Assembly (NCBI GenBank): GCA_029783825.1
Contig: JAREIK010003369.1
Span: 300,001 to 364,000, forward strand
Direction of reading: 5' to 3'
Source: Sapria himalayana
Taxonomy: Eukaryota; Streptophyta; Magnoliopsida; Malpighiales; Rafflesiaceae
DNA: 64,000 nucleotides
Shown: positions 12,691 to 24,809 of the stretch, piece after piece
Position numbering within the stretch: the stretch's first letter is position 1
Layout: each line of letters opens with the position of its first letter
Made by a program: the position numbers and the translations under genes
Notes under the pieces: model-generated
What the model was told of the DNA's origin: nothing
The model's input: the letters and a program-made list of their open reading frames with translations, nothing else
The model's database searches: none

Positions 12691-13619
12691 AGCCATACTT
12701 TTATAGAAAAAAGAAAAAATGGCTCACTTTGTACAAAAACACAATATATTTATTTATGGTTGATTTGTGTTTTAGTATACCAAAATTTAAACAATTTGTA
12801 TTTTGTTGCACTCGAGTTTTCAAAATTTAAAAATAAGTACCATATTCTAAAATAACTAAATTTAGGCACCAAACTTTTTATAATTTTAAATAAGTTCACT
12901 AGATTCAAAAATAATAAGTGTTGATGCACTAGATTCAAGCTCAATCCCGTAACTCAATGGAGCTCATTGAGCTTCTTGTTGGAGCTCCATGGAGCTCAAT
13001 GAGCTCTTGGGGCTCGCTGAGCTCCTAGAGCTCCAGGATGTCCATGAATACCATGAGCTTGAAAGAGCACCACAAGCTCCAACGGTCCCCGGTGGTGCAC
13101 TATCGAGCTACACTGCATCAAGGAGCTTTATGAAGTTATGAGATGGAGTTATGTGGGAGAGGCGAGGCAATGGTGAGGGGAGAGTGAAAATTATTATTGA
13201 TTAATTAACTAATTAGGTATTAAGTTAAGGGAAATTTGAGATTACTAAATTTAACTACACCAAAATTTAATTAGTCAAGAAGTTAGTGTACTTTTTAAAA
13301 AATATTAAAAATTGGGTTCTATTTTTTTTTCAATTATTTTATTGGGAGTGTACCAAAACATAATTCTTCCAAAATTTAAGCCATACTTTTATAGAAAAAA
13401 TAAAAAATGGCTCACTTTGTACAAAAACACAATATATTTATTTATGGTTGATTTGTGTTTTAGTATACCAAAATTTAAACAATTTGTATTTTGTTGCACT
13501 CGAGTTTTCAAAATTTAAAAATAAGTACCATATTCTAAAATAACTAAATTTAGGCACCAAACTTTTTATAATTTTAAATAAGTTCACTAGATTCAAAAAT
13601 AATAAGTGTTGATGCACTA
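12250..13619. repeat. Recent tandem duplication, 688-bp period
   Basis: 12250-12931 repeats at 12938-13619. By eye the copies are almost identical; one substitution is apparent (g at 12712 against t at the matching site near 13400). The junction carries a short agattcaa filler that also occurs 20 bp upstream (12901). It copies the right half of element C plus flanking DNA. The paired 68-residue ORFs at 12624 and 13312 are products of this duplication, not genes. Confidence 0.95.
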
Positions 13620-14300
13620 AAATTCAATAACTAGAATTTGCTCTCTTAACTTTAGAAAAAAAAACATAAAATAATTAATTTTGGTTAGGTACAATTAGAA
13701 AGCATGAAATAATTTATTTTTGTAGTAGGGGCAACATGGTATTCAAACTCGTAACCTCCACTGGCCAAAACCAAGAATACCCATCAATCACATGTATATA
13801 ATCATTTGACAAGCATATTGAAATACTAATATATAAATAAAAAACATATGGAAACACATATATAACTATACATAAATTTCTATAGATATAAAAACATATA
13901 TAAATCGACAAACGCATGCGCGCGCACACACACACACACACACAATTATACATAACTATATAAAGATATTTATATATAATTATGTGTGTGTGTGTGTGTG
14001 TGCGTGTATGTGTGCGTGTGTGCGTGCATGCGTGTGGAGGTTGAGGGTTCGAATCCCATGTTGACCCTACTACAAGTGTAAATCATTTCGCACTTTCTAA
14101 TTGTAGCTAACCAAATAATTAAATTATATTATACTTAATTATTTTTGAATCTGGTGCACTTTATTTTAATTATTAAAAGTTTAATGTAATAAACTTAATT
14201 ATTTAAAATATGGTGTATTTTTTTAATTATAAAAACATTGGTGCACATAAATACAAATATTTTGTGCTAAATTTTGCATAATGGGAATGTCCAATTTTTC
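13470..14300. repeat. Long imperfect inverted repeat around a microsatellite loop
   Basis: The left arm (about 13470-13770, read in reverse complement) and right arm (about 14035-14300) share, in order, ggaggttgagg/ggaggttacgag, ccatgttg, ctactacaa, ctttctaattgtagctaacc, aattatttttgaatct and atttaaaatatggt. The loop holds (CA)n at 13925-13944 and GT/GC repeats at 13984-14038. The left arm overlaps the second copy of the 688-bp duplication. Confidence 0.75.
14030..14075 (+). other. tRNA-like B box (SINE relic?)
   Basis: 14046-14056 reads ggttcgaatcc, an exact match to the Pol III B-box consensus GGTTCGANTCC. The left arm of the inverted repeat has a decayed mirror copy (revcomp ggttacgagtttgaatacc). 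No A box or cloverleaf can be built because GT repeats lie upstream, so this is not a tRNA gene; a tRNA-derived SINE fragment is possible. Confidence 0.35.
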
Positions 14301-14869
14301 ATACGTGCCTATTTTAGAAAAATAGGAATATCCAATTTTTCGTATTTAAATACATATATATTTTGAATTTAGAACATGAGAAATTATCATAGGCTATTTG
14401 TCCACCATACTCTACATCTAAAAATAAAAATAAAAATAGCAGTAACTAAAAAATAAAATATATATGCTTAAAATAACAATTATATATTATTATTTTGAAC
14501 ATTATTTTAAAATAAATATATATTATTTTAAAATAACAATTATGCTAAAATATAGTAACTAAAAAATATATATGCTTAAAATATATATGCTTAAGATGAA
14601 ACTTAATCTACCCAACTTGAGCCGACCAACACATCTTTCCCTCTACTTTAGGTGGAGAGACACATATCAGCATACGACTTAAAGAAATTAAATTTAATTG
14701 ACACTAATTGTAACAAATATGAGCCTCATATCAAAATTGTCCATTTTACTTATCAAGGTACATGATTTTACACCTATCACATATATCGTATCTCCTATGA
14801 TTTGAACTCAATACATCCATGTTATAGTTCAAAATAATAGCACCTGAATACTAGTTGACCTATGCCTAC

Positions 14870-14935
14870 CTAGCACAACTAGAACTCAGGTGATATGTAT
14901 ACTAGAAGTCTCGAGTTCAAATTCAGGGATGTGAC
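14870..14935 (+). other. tRNA-like SINE fragment candidate
   Basis: tagcacaactagaactcaggtg followed 20 bp later by gagttcaaattcaggg looks like decayed A- and B-box spacing. A mirror gagttcaaatcatagg is on the other strand near 14790-14806. Too diverged for a firm call. Confidence 0.2.
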
Positions 14936-15479
14936 ATGCAGGAATGTGTAAAATTGTGCACTCTAATGAGAAAACCGAACATTTTTAATATGTTCAGTGA
15001 GGGTCAGGCAACTGGTTAATATTCGAGAGGCCACCCAAGAATTGAGGTTGAGTGAGACCCATATTTGTTACAATAACAATTTGACAAATATATCAGTTAG
15101 ATTTTTGTTTGTGTATCAATTTAAGTATAATGACTTTTTATTTAATATATATCATATCCAATTATATTGCATATCAATGTACTTCGACTTAATCTGGAGA
15201 GTCAAATTTTTAAATAAATATATAGTACTATAATTATCACACAATGTAGTTTTAATGAATTCAATCTTAGTACTAGATAATACTACATGCTTTTATAGTT
15301 TGGATTGTCGAAATGCAATTTTCCCTCCAATCATTATTTCATAACCCAAGGTAGATATGTGTGAATTCAAATTACAGTCCAGGTCAAAATTAGTATATCT
15401 ATGAAATATGGGTTTTAACCTGTCCAAGCATAAATATAGTTGAAAAGTCCCTCATAGATATCTCAAAATAGATTTCAAA

Positions 15480-16960
15480 GTAGCCTAGTGATATTTACTC
15501 AAATTTAAGAGACAATGATTAACAACACTAACAACGTATGTTATACACAATCTAGTACTAATCATAACATACATAAGACTGTTAATAGCTAATGCATATG
15601 GAGAACGACTCATGTTTCTCCCTTCCCTATCAATTTTTGGATTATGCTTGGTTCTCATCTTAGAATATTTGACTAAGTGGGTTAATACTAGATTAGCCTC
15701 TTACATAAAATAAAATTTCAAGAACTTTATCATTGTAATATTCTTGAGATAACTAGATATGCCTAAAAGGCCTATCCTGGATGATACTCATCTTTTGAAT
15801 CTATTTGATTGACTCTAAGTCTTCACAAAAAAAGATTTTTCACAGCTCCTCCTTAAACTTGTCAATCTATGCTCTATTATGGCCAATGATCAGCATGTCA
15901 TCAACATATAATAAATATAAAAGTTAGTGGTCACCAAATTGATGATTGACAAATACACAATAGTCACATGAGGTGTGCTGAAAGTTACAAGACTCCATGA
16001 ATCAATAAAAAGTCTTATATCACTACCTAGAAGCTTACTTAAGACTATATGAGCTCTTATTTTGTTTTCATATAAGATATTCATTCTCATCTATTATAAA
16101 TCCCTTAGGTTGATCCATGGAAAGAGTGTTGTGAAGGTCACCATGAAGAAATGATATCTTCACATTGAGTTTATCAATTTCTAAATCAAAGCTATCATTT
16201 AGACTCAGAATTACTAAGATAAAATACATTAATTATGAAAGAAAATATCTCATCAAAATCAATTATGTTCTTTTGACTAAATTTCTTGACTACTAACCGA
16301 GTCTTGTATCTCAATTGAGATCATCTCTAAATTTTAGTTTGAAGAGTCATTTATTTTTCAAATCATGCTTTCCTTTAGGTGAGAATACTTAATCATTAGT
16401 CTTGTTGATATGAAGAGACTTTTCTCTTCCTGAATAGCCTAAAGTAATTCATCTTTATTCTCAAGATGAATGACTTCTTGAAAAGTCTCGGGCTCACTTG
16501 CATCTGTGAGTAATATATAATCACAAAATCTAGAGGATAAATGGTGGGGTCTAGATGGTATTCTTAGTTTATACTCAGAGGTATCATCAAGAACAACTAG
16601 GTCCTACCAATTCCAAATAGGATATGATCCCTTGCCTTCTCAATAGACTTATCTTGAGGCATAAAAACATAAGGTAGACCATATGAATTGAAATCATTAG
16701 GCAATAGCTTAACAGCTTAATACCAAATAAGTGCAAATAAGAATTTCTATGGGATCACTCTCCTCTATGTTAATTGACTATCATCCACTAATTGGTCCTC
16801 CATAAAAATCACATATATACTCCAAATAAGCATTTTGGTGATCAAGTCCCCATAATATGTATCCAAAATCTTCATGTCCATAGCCAATAAAGGATCATGG
16901 TTGTGCAACATGATCAAGTTTTGATCATTTATCTTTTAATTTATTAATAAGGGCATTCCA
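15480..16960 (-). pseudogene. Ty1/copia reverse transcriptase-RNase H relic
   Basis: Minus-strand coding in order. LEIDKLNVKISFLHGDLHNT then MDQPKGFI (about 16100-16195) matches the copia RT start (LDVKTAFLHGDL, MEQPEGF). LLYVDDMLIIGHN (about 15885-15930) is the RT catalytic box with both Asp residues kept. SPYALAINSLMYVMISTRL (about 15545-15610) matches the copia motif before RNase H. Stops and frameshifts break the frame between blocks. Upstream minus-strand sequence to about 16.95 kb fits the RT N-terminus and end of integrase but is weaker. No LTRs found. Confidence 0.85.
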
Positions 16961-17584
16961 ATCAAATACTTTCAAGTTATCATATGAAATATTTTTTTCA
17001 AATCTAGATTATATTGTCGTATTGGTCATCTCTATCTAGAGTGGAAGTCATTTCATTCTCAACATAGTATGATTGATTGTCTACCTAGCCTAGCATAACA
17101 CGATCAGCATGATTCTGAGTTGACTTATGCCCAACATACTGAGTCATCTTGGATCATGCTAAATCATACTAGTTTTGTGTGCATCACCACACCATCATAG
17201 GGATAGGTGCCATCCACTAGCCACCACCACTACTACCACACACCAATGAATAGTCACCATACAAACATAAAAATAAAAATATAAAATAAAAAAAATAGAA
17301 AAAAAATAATTACATGTACACTACATACCAAACATAACATTAACAAAGAATAAGTATAATACTAAAAATACATAAACTATAACTTTAAGTACAATAAAGA
17401 ATAAAATAAAAATTTTATTTCAAACCAATATCAAAAAATAGACATAAAATAAAAATGATAAACAATAATAATAGCAAAAAAATATAATCACAAATCATAA
17501 TCATAGTATCAAATACAAATCATATCATATGAAAATAAAAATCAAACAATAAATATAACATGAACAAATAATAATCAATCCCAA

Positions 17585-19560
17585 TGTCAATCATTGTCTG
17601 TATGCAAATTATCATTATCTTGTAAGCATCTGATTATATCATTAGTTGTGAACTCAATATCCTCTAAGTCCCAAGAGTCATCATCTGTCTATAACTCTTG
17701 CGTTCCTGCTCTATCCTGAATGTCCAACCTCGAATCTTTTTAGTCTTTCATGCATAAAAGTACCTTAACAATATTTGGCCACCATCTTGATTGATTATCT
17801 AAAATAATATTAGATGCAATAGAAAAAGAAAAATTTGATATTATGCTAGACACTAGAGGAGTCAATATATCTCATGTCATCTTAGATAGCATAGGATAGG
17901 TGGATTCATATGATTTCCATCATGGTAAAAAATGATTGGCATCTAAGCACCAATACATCTCACTCCGATTCGATTAACCACCCTATCATTTCTCCCATGC
18001 TAACTGAATAAAGAAGTCATCATCTTTAATTATAGTATCCATATTCATACTTGGAGTTTGACTATAAATACTACCATACTTAGTATCACAATATGTAAAT
18101 AAGTCTATCAATTTTTTGTAAATAAAATATTCATGTTGGTGTCCTTAGTTCATGCACGTGAATATATATGCTAAAATATTTTTTTCCTCTTCCACCTTAA
18201 TCCTAGGATCCATCTAGGTAGTCAGACAATAAAAAGATAGAATATTAAATACTTCATTTCTATCTCAATAGTCATGGAATTAAATATAGGATGACATCAA
18301 AACTTGCTAAACATGCTACTAATATTATATATGTACCTAAGTAGAATGCAAGTGGTGGGAGTGTACATAGATAAGCACATATTCATCGTGTCATAAAAAA
18401 TCTTCTAAATTTTCATAAAAGGAATTCATGTATCCCAGTCAAAGTCATCAATAATAAGTTCCCCACTCTTACTATTATTTTTCTTTAGTCAGATATCATA
18501 TGTTCATATCCAATGCATGACTCCAACATCATGTAAGTGTTCTAATGGTGTCTCACATTTGTTTTAAATTTATTTTTTTTAGACCCACAGACAAACAAAG
18601 ACTATTAAACTCAAGTTGTCTACTAGCCATCCTAAGATATTTTAGTGAGTTTTATATTTTTTTCTAATATTAGGAAAATAATTTTCATTCCTACTTATAA
18701 TATCATGTTAATAATGTGAAACGTGTACCTAACGTGAAAAATCTCACCTAATGACTCATCTTTAATAGTCCTAACAAATATACTAATAGCGACTTCATTT
18801 TTATATATATTATCAAATATAATACTAAATATTTTATTATATATGTTATAATCTCTAAAGATTCTCATCATGCACTCATATATGATAAGGTAATCATGAT
18901 GATGGAGAATCTTAGGAAATACTAAAATTTTTTTATTAAGTTTTTATCTATAATCTATATAGTGGGCAGCGAGGCTGTAAATAATGCATCATCATGACTA
19001 GTCCAGATATCAGACTTCATGGACACCACTCTACTATATTTCATAAATTCATTAGTTATTAATTAATTTTCTGACTTATAATATTTTATTATGTTGTTCC
19101 TACATGAGGACCTAGAAATCCTTTGATAAGTATGCTAAAAGTAGGTCTGCATGATACTTACTAGCCTTAGATCCTCCAAAATTTTATTTGGAATACTCAT
19201 GATCGTAATCAGTTTAACTATGTTTTTCTCCCTAAATGATTGTGGTATATGAATGGCGTCAAAGAAGATGAACTATATCAATCTTCAAAGATCCCACTAC
19301 TTATTTAGGTTTGCTTGAGATCTAATGCACCATATTTTTTAATACTTTGATTGGCATGCCTTTTACGTGGCTTGTGGCACTTGTACTCCTATATGTATAT
19401 AATTTTTAACATTATATATATTATGCTAATTTTTCATCAATACCTTTAATATTTTTATTTTTTAATATCTTAAAGGAAGGCCAAACGACTAAAATTATTT
19501 TTGTTATTTATTTTTAGGCATTTGAGTTTGGGTTGAGGCTATGAGTGAAAACATAGTTTC
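17585..19560 (-). pseudogene. hAT-2 transposase, degenerate
   Basis: Same family as hAT-1 in opposite orientation. The BED-finger part lies at 19240-19460 and aligns base by base with 21830-22020. The core includes the region complementary to tggagaatctta/ccatcatg near 18900. The C-terminal part near 17680-17880 reads ILDNQ, VKVLLCMKD and DIQDRAGTQE, corresponding to ISDKR, VEALTCMKG and IQDRVGTRT in hAT-1. Many stops. It is flanked by GC-rich hAT-type ends at 17040-17240 (weak) and 20000-20680. Confidence 0.75.
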
Positions 19561-19945
19561 AGTCTCAAACCTATTCGTAGGGTTATCATTAGTATCTATA
19601 TCTAGATTAATAATTCTATCATTATTATTATATTCACTATTAGACATTAATTTTTTTTTTAGTTTATGTTCAAAAAAATTAATTTATATTTATAAACAAA
19701 CAAAATAAATACTTGTATTCTAGTAATGTTAGGCATAGGCATAACCACAACTAGAACTATTTCTTATGAGTTGTAAAAAATACTCCAACATTCTAGTTTC
19801 CAACTTTCAAAGAGCATAGCTGCATTGAGATAGATAGAAAATAAAAGAAAGAAAATTATAAATTGAGAATAAGAGAGAGGAACAATATAGGAGAGCAGAG
19901 GAAAGGAAAGAGATAGAATTGAGAATAAAAACACTAAATACTTAA

Positions 19946-19947
<2 letters not shown>

Positions 19948-19983
<36 letters not shown>
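19948..19983. repeat. (AT)n microsatellite
   Basis: About 18 uninterrupted AT units next to the hAT-2 5' region. Confidence 0.97.
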
Positions 19984-19990
<7 letters not shown>

Positions 19991-19999
19991 AAAAATATA

Positions 20000-20680
20000 T
20001 TTTTTTTATTTTTTTAATATTTAAATGGGTAGAAACCCAACATCCTTTGGATTTCTGTCCCTATCCATTGAAATTAATTCCAACATCCAGAATCTAACTG
20101 GATTTTTAAATTTTTTTATGGGAACATGGATGCACATGCCTGATAACAAAAAAGACTATTGTTGCTGTCGGGCACATGCGTGCATTCATCTTCATGGCAG
20201 GCATAGGCCATGCGACCATGCCCCATGGCCATAGCCATTGGGACTTCTATCCCAATGGCATCCACCACGTCAATGTGGAAGGTATGAGTTTCATTAAAAA
20301 AAACCCATCACGTAGATGTGGCAGGTACATTTAAATAAAAATTTAAAAAAATTTGTTTTTTTAAATGGGTCCAGGCACGGGCAAGTCATAGAAATCCAAT
20401 TAACTAGTTTCTGTAACCCATGACCCTTCCTAGTTCCATGTCATGGTCATTATGTTGGAGAACCATTCCAATGGTCTAAGCATGTAAGTCGTGTTTGGCC
20501 TAGCACGAGGCACTACAGCCTCTAACCCTCCACAGCACAAGTTGTACCTTGAGTCACCACGACTTAAGCCTGGGCATGGTTTTGGATCATGCCGTATTGG
20601 ACCAAACATGAATCAGTCGGGTCGTGCCTCATGTTATGCCCAGATTGCTTGGCCCACTTGACATTTCTATGCATGTATGA
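20000..20680 (-). mobile_element. hAT-2 5' subterminal GC-rich block and end
   Basis: GC-rich words (catgcctgataac, catggcaggcatagg, ggcatccaccacg, ggcacgggcaag, cgggtcgtgcc) between AT-rich neighbours. It ends at 20655-20676 with ttggcccacttgacatttcta, the same end type as 1485 and 22650. Position fits the 5' end of hAT-2. The small ORF at 20025-20234 is a product of this composition. Confidence 0.55.
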
Positions 20681-20684
20681 TACT

Positions 20685-21350
20685 TATGAAGCCAAAAATA
20701 CGAATATATTTAGTACTATATTAATTCATGTCCTTAAGATATTATAAGTTGGAGAATATAAATATACATCATCCAAAATAGTCATCATAGAAAATTGATA
20801 ATTCATGTGGTCTCAGTTGTAAAATACTAAAGATACGACTACAATGACATCATCTTTAGTAATGATAATCTAAGAATAATAGCCACCATGTATGATAAGA
20901 TGACATAGTAATATTTTCACATTAATCTACTATTTATCCAATAGACGAATACAATGTTTCTCAAATAACTAAAGAAACATCATTAGGAATATTCTCAATA
21001 TTACAACCATATGATGCACATGAAAGGCATTCCCAAATAAAGACAATTTACAGTGTCATGGCTATGTAATAATCAAAAGAGACTAATGCCAAAATTTTGG
21101 CCACTCTCAGTGTCATGGTCATATTATGCACATGAGAGATCATACACAATCTCATGATCATTCTCAACATTGTGACTTTGTATTATGTAGACATTAGGCC
21201 CAAGTCATTGATATTACCTAGTATCATGACAATGTTTCAAAAGAATTGAGATATATTACAGAGGCACAACTATTTTCTATAGTCATAATTTTGAATTTAA
21301 AAGATGAATGCCAAAAATACATATTTTTTCTGAAAGCTCTAACTTTCTAC
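20685..21350. repeat. Dispersed 'catgac' family, copy 2 (permuted)
   Basis: 20690-20990 matches the late part of the copies at 59.5-59.85 and 61.57-61.92 kb (gtatgatactta..aag.caaaa; catcatt; atttatccaataga). 21000-21350 resembles the early catgac part. The two parts occur in the opposite order from the other copies, suggesting adjacent ends of two elements or a rearrangement. Confidence 0.45.
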
Positions 21351-21770
21351 TTAACGTAATATAGGAATATATGAGTATAAAAGAGGAAGAGAGAAAAATT
21401 GAGATGAATCCATATTCTTCTTTTTCTTCTTCTAAACATCAACAAAACCCTAGGGGTGATTTTTGTACTCCATAGGGGTGATTTTTGCACTCCCTAGCGG
21501 CTCTACAAGCAAATAAGGAACTCAAGACATAAACTAATTCATAGAATTGAGCTTAAAAGATAAAGTCCAAAGATGAACTTTCTTCTAAAAGCTATAAATT
21601 TCTAATTAAAATAAATAGAAATATTTTGAGCATAAAAAGGAAGAGAGAAATTGAGATGGATTACTATTCTTCTTCTTCCAAATATCAACCAAACCCTAGA
21701 GGTGATTTTTGAACTCCCTGAGAGCTCCACAAGAAAATAAGAAACTCAAGACATAAGCTAATTCCTAGAG
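21290..21770. repeat. Diverged tandem duplication, about 260-290 bp
   Basis: Phrases recur in order: tctaaaagctataa, gagcataaaa, ggaagagagaaa, ttgagatgga, ttcttcttcttc, aaaccctaggggtgattttt, actcaagacataa. Each copy ends with aaaccctag.ggtgattttt..actcc.. and an 'aagacataagctaattc' tail. Confidence 0.75.
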
Positions 21771-21829
21771 TTGGAAATACGACTATCAAACTCTTCCCTT
21801 CTTAACTCGTTGTGGTATATGAATGGGGT

Positions 21830-22130
21830 CAACAAAGAAGGCGAACTAGATCCAACCTCAAAAACCTCACTGCTCAGTTAGATTTGTCTATGAACTAGTG
21901 CACCATATTTTTTGGTATAATGTTTGACATGCCTCTTTAGATGCTTAATCCTACACGTACTCCTATAAGTATAGATTTTCTTATAATTCTTGTATTGTAC
22001 TGATTCTTCATCAACATCCATGGCATTTTTATTTTATATTATGTTAAAGTGAGTCTAAACTACAAATTTTCTTCTAGTTTTTTATTTTTTTTGGTGTTTG
22101 AGTTTGGGTCAAGGCCATAGTTGTCCATGT
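21830..22130 (-). pseudogene. hAT-3 transposase N-terminus (BED finger), truncated
   Basis: Minus-strand reading MDVDEESVQYKNYKKIYTYR then KHLKRHVKHYTKKYGAL is collinear with hAT-1 MAQCKYCKKI...KHLKRH...KKYGAF. The finger Cys residues are replaced by Tyr/Ser, so it is dead. Downstream transposase is missing; the sequence passes into the duplication at 21.3-21.77 kb. Confidence 0.7.
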
Positions 22131-22149
22131 GTATGCAATATATATATAT

Positions 22150-22660
22150 ATTTTTGACCATTAGTCGAAGGCTTCCAAAAGCTTCGGCTTGGTTCAAGCA
22201 TTTGACTCGGACCTCGGTTCGATCTTCGGGACCGGTCAACCATTCAGCCTTTGGGGGGGAGGGGAATAGTATTTCACAAGTGGTGTGCCCACGTCCGCCT
22301 AGACCATGCCACACTGGATGCCCTTAGCCAACCACGTGGTGAGTTTATTAAAAAAGCATGCCACGTGTACAAAGTGGGTCAAATGCGATCCAATCGGACC
22401 ATGCCCAAAACCTGGTTCGAGTTTTGACTGCTCGGTAGCCTACCATGCCAATGGACCGTGCCTACGGGCCAGGCATCCATGTCATGCCTGGCCTAACACA
22501 AGGCCCGACACCCGCTGGCCCAGCACGGCACAAGCCATGCCTCGATCCGGCATGGCCAGGGTCTAGGCACAATTTTGGTCCGTACCATGCTGGGCCAGGC
22601 ATGGCTCAATCGGGTCGTATCTCAGGACATGCCTAGGCTGCCCGACCTACTTGCCACCTC
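22150..22660 (-). mobile_element. hAT-3 5' subterminal GC-rich block and end
   Basis: Long GC-rich block of catgccacac, ggcacaagccatgcc, ggcatggcc and ggccaggcatggc words ending gcccgacctacttgccacctcaa at 22640-22662, the complement of a hAT end TTGAGGTGGCAAGTAGGTCGGGC. Adjacent to the hAT-3 finger in the expected place. Both-strand ORFs over 22060-22636 are compositional. Confidence 0.65.
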
Positions 22661-22664
22661 AATT

Positions 22665-23260
22665 CCATCCTAGCTACCATACTTACTAGGAAGTAGGGGG
22701 ACGCGTACCCACTCCCATAATCCAAAGACCCACAATAGATTTATCTATTTGCAGCCCATTAATTAGAACCTCCACATAATAGAACTCAACCACAAGTACA
22801 TAAGAGGAATTTAGGAACATTCTTCCAAGAGCATATCTAACCTCTATTTATATGGATAATTTTGAAGTTTTAGCCCTTCATGTCCTTGCTCAGAGTAATA
22901 GTCATCTCAGAACATTATATTCAAACTATATATTAGTCCAAAATTATTCAAACTTCATTCAAAATTTCATATAGCTTATACTGCTTCGAAGTATATCACA
23001 AACTCATACAATCCATCAACCATATTATTTGGCATAATTTATATATAAACCTAATACTATTCTTCCATTTTTTGGAAAAATAACTTTTTATAAAATATAC
23101 TTGTTTAAATGAGTTTCTAAATTTATCAAAAATTTACCCAACAATGTCGAATTCACGAGTTTCCAATAATTAATCTTATCTCAATCAAATGATATAAATT
23201 TCATGAAACTCATTTCAAAAAAAACAAAAAAAAAATATTTATAACCACACACAAAACACG
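22665..23260 (+). repeat. LTR-like dispersed repeat, copy 1
   Basis: Collinear with the reverse complement of 52200-52860. Shared in order: cctagctacca, cccactcccat, cctccacatag, cattctt..aa.gacatatctaa, atttcatatagctcatat, gcataatt, taataacttttt, aaatgagtttctaaat, and aaatgatataaatttcat then aaactcatttcaaaaaaaa. About 600 bp and non-coding; consistent with solo LTRs. Confidence 0.65.
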
Positions 23261-24030
23261 ACACATATTAAAGTATGTATATATAACTAACAATATAAGA
23301 TAATACATTTTCATATGAATTTCTAAGAATTTATTATCTTAACCAAAATTTTGTAAGCTTTAAACATCAAATTATAGCTCCAATTTATCAAATTGATGTC
23401 TATAACCATAATTCAAACTCAGATTAAAACAGAAGAAAGATATGATTGAAAATTTACATAACTTAACACCTCATTTAAGAAATAAAGTACGATAATAAAA
23501 ATTGATTAACTAAACTCAACCCTAACCTTCCAAAAGAGTTGTTGAGCTTATTTAATTCATAGAATAAATTTTTATCAAAAAAATATTACTTTGTATTTTA
23601 TGTCAAAGATTTTGGTGAAAAAATGAAAAAGAATATAAGAGAATTGAAAAAGCAATAAAGAAATAGAAGAGAAGTAGTAGAATAGAGATAGAAATGAAAG
23701 AAATAAAATATTTATTTTTCATTTAAGGATAAAATGACCAAATTGCCCATATGCATTCAAATCTGCATAGCTTTATCTCTAAATCTACAAAAGTAGCAAA
23801 TTTAATATCATTCTTTATCAGTTTCCAATCTTAATTCATTTCTGAACACAAAGAATCATTTTTAACAACTTTATTTCTCAGTATTTAACTAGCTTATCTA
23901 ATTCAAACCAATGAAATGTAAAAAAAATGTATATTTTTTCATGGACCTCACATAACTCCATAGATAACCTATTATATTCTTATATAGTTACATATTTATT
24001 TATACATATAGATATGTGTAGGATAAACTT

Positions 24031-24545
24031 ACAGACACAGGACAAGCACACACGCATATACACAGGACAAGCACACACGCATATACACAGGACAAGCACA
24101 CGCATATACACAGGACAAGCACACACGCATATACACAGGACAAGCACACACGCATATACACATGACAAGCACACACGCATATACACAGGACAAGGACACA
24201 CGCATATACACAGGACAAGGACACACGCATATACACAGGACAAGCACACATGCATATACACAGGACAAGCACACGCATATACACAGGACAAGCACACACA
24301 CATATACACAGGACAAGCACACACACACATACACAGGACAAGCACACACACACATACACAGGACAAGCACACACACACATATACACGGGACAAGCACACA
24401 CATATACACAGGGCAAGCACGCACACATATACACAGAACAAGCACACACACATAGACACAGAGGGACAAGCACACAAACATATACACATAAGGACAAGCA
24501 CACACACATACACAGGGGCAAGCACAAGCACATACACACAAGCAC
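24031..24545. repeat. Minisatellite, unit about 25 bp (acacaggacaagcacacgcatat type), about 20 copies
   Basis: Tandem units of roughly 23-27 bp built on CAGGACAAGCACACACGCATATACA. Units are near-identical at the left and drift at the right (cacaca variants, 'agggacaag', 'aggggcaag'). All six frames stay open over most of the array, giving long artefactual ORFs rich in THIHRTST or VCLSCVYVC; these are not genes. The array starts about 130 bp beyond the TFIIB stop codon and may lie within or just past its 3' UTR. Confidence 0.95.
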
Positions 24546-24675
24546 AATCATAGGAGCGCCAAATTCACTACCTCTCCCAGATACCAAGCTTCAACAAAAT
24601 TCAAATAATGCATGAAAACTCGATATTGTGTTTCTGGTATTATTTCTTGTAGCCTGTACACTTTCAGTACAATAG

Positions 24676-24809
24676 TCAAGGTTGACAGAGGCGCTTGATA
24701 TTCTCCAAATTGGCATAACCAGGGGGCATCATGTCCGACACATATGGATACAAGTCCTTGTAGGAGTTTCTTATTGTCCCTTCTGCCACTCCAGTGGCAT
24801 TCGAAATAT
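24676..24809 (-). CDS. TFIIB: TFIIB exon 7: C-terminal end and stop
   Basis: 134 nt including TGA at 24676-24678. Codes [20 protein letters not shown] then [20 protein letters not shown] and LCQP. The first half matches TFIIB closely. The tail keeps the spacing of the usual A.EEDLKNL..P ending but with many changes. Acceptor GTGCAG at 24810-24812. The minisatellite begins about 130 bp past the stop. Confidence 0.92.

Noticed and set aside
12624..13518. Duplicated 68-residue ORF read as a conserved gene pair
   Set aside because: Identity comes from the 688-bp DNA duplication, not from protein conservation; sequence is AT-rich TIR DNA.
14030..14060. tRNA gene
   Set aside because: Only a B-box/T-arm-like match; upstream GT repeats cannot form acceptor, D or anticodon arms.
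15890..16090. Independent 66-residue minus-strand protein
   Set aside because: It is a frame-shifted part of the copia reverse transcriptase relic; the correct frame shows the YVDD box.
22060..22636. GC-rich ORFs of 63-86 residues
   Set aside because: Composition of hAT subterminal repeats; overlapping frames on both strands.
24031..24545. CRISPR-like array
   Set aside because: Units are contiguous with no unique spacers, and the genome is a plant; this is a minisatellite.
23927..24615. Six overlapping ORFs of 97-208 residues
   Set aside because: They are translations of a 25-bp tandem array open in several frames on both strands; no unique protein sequence.
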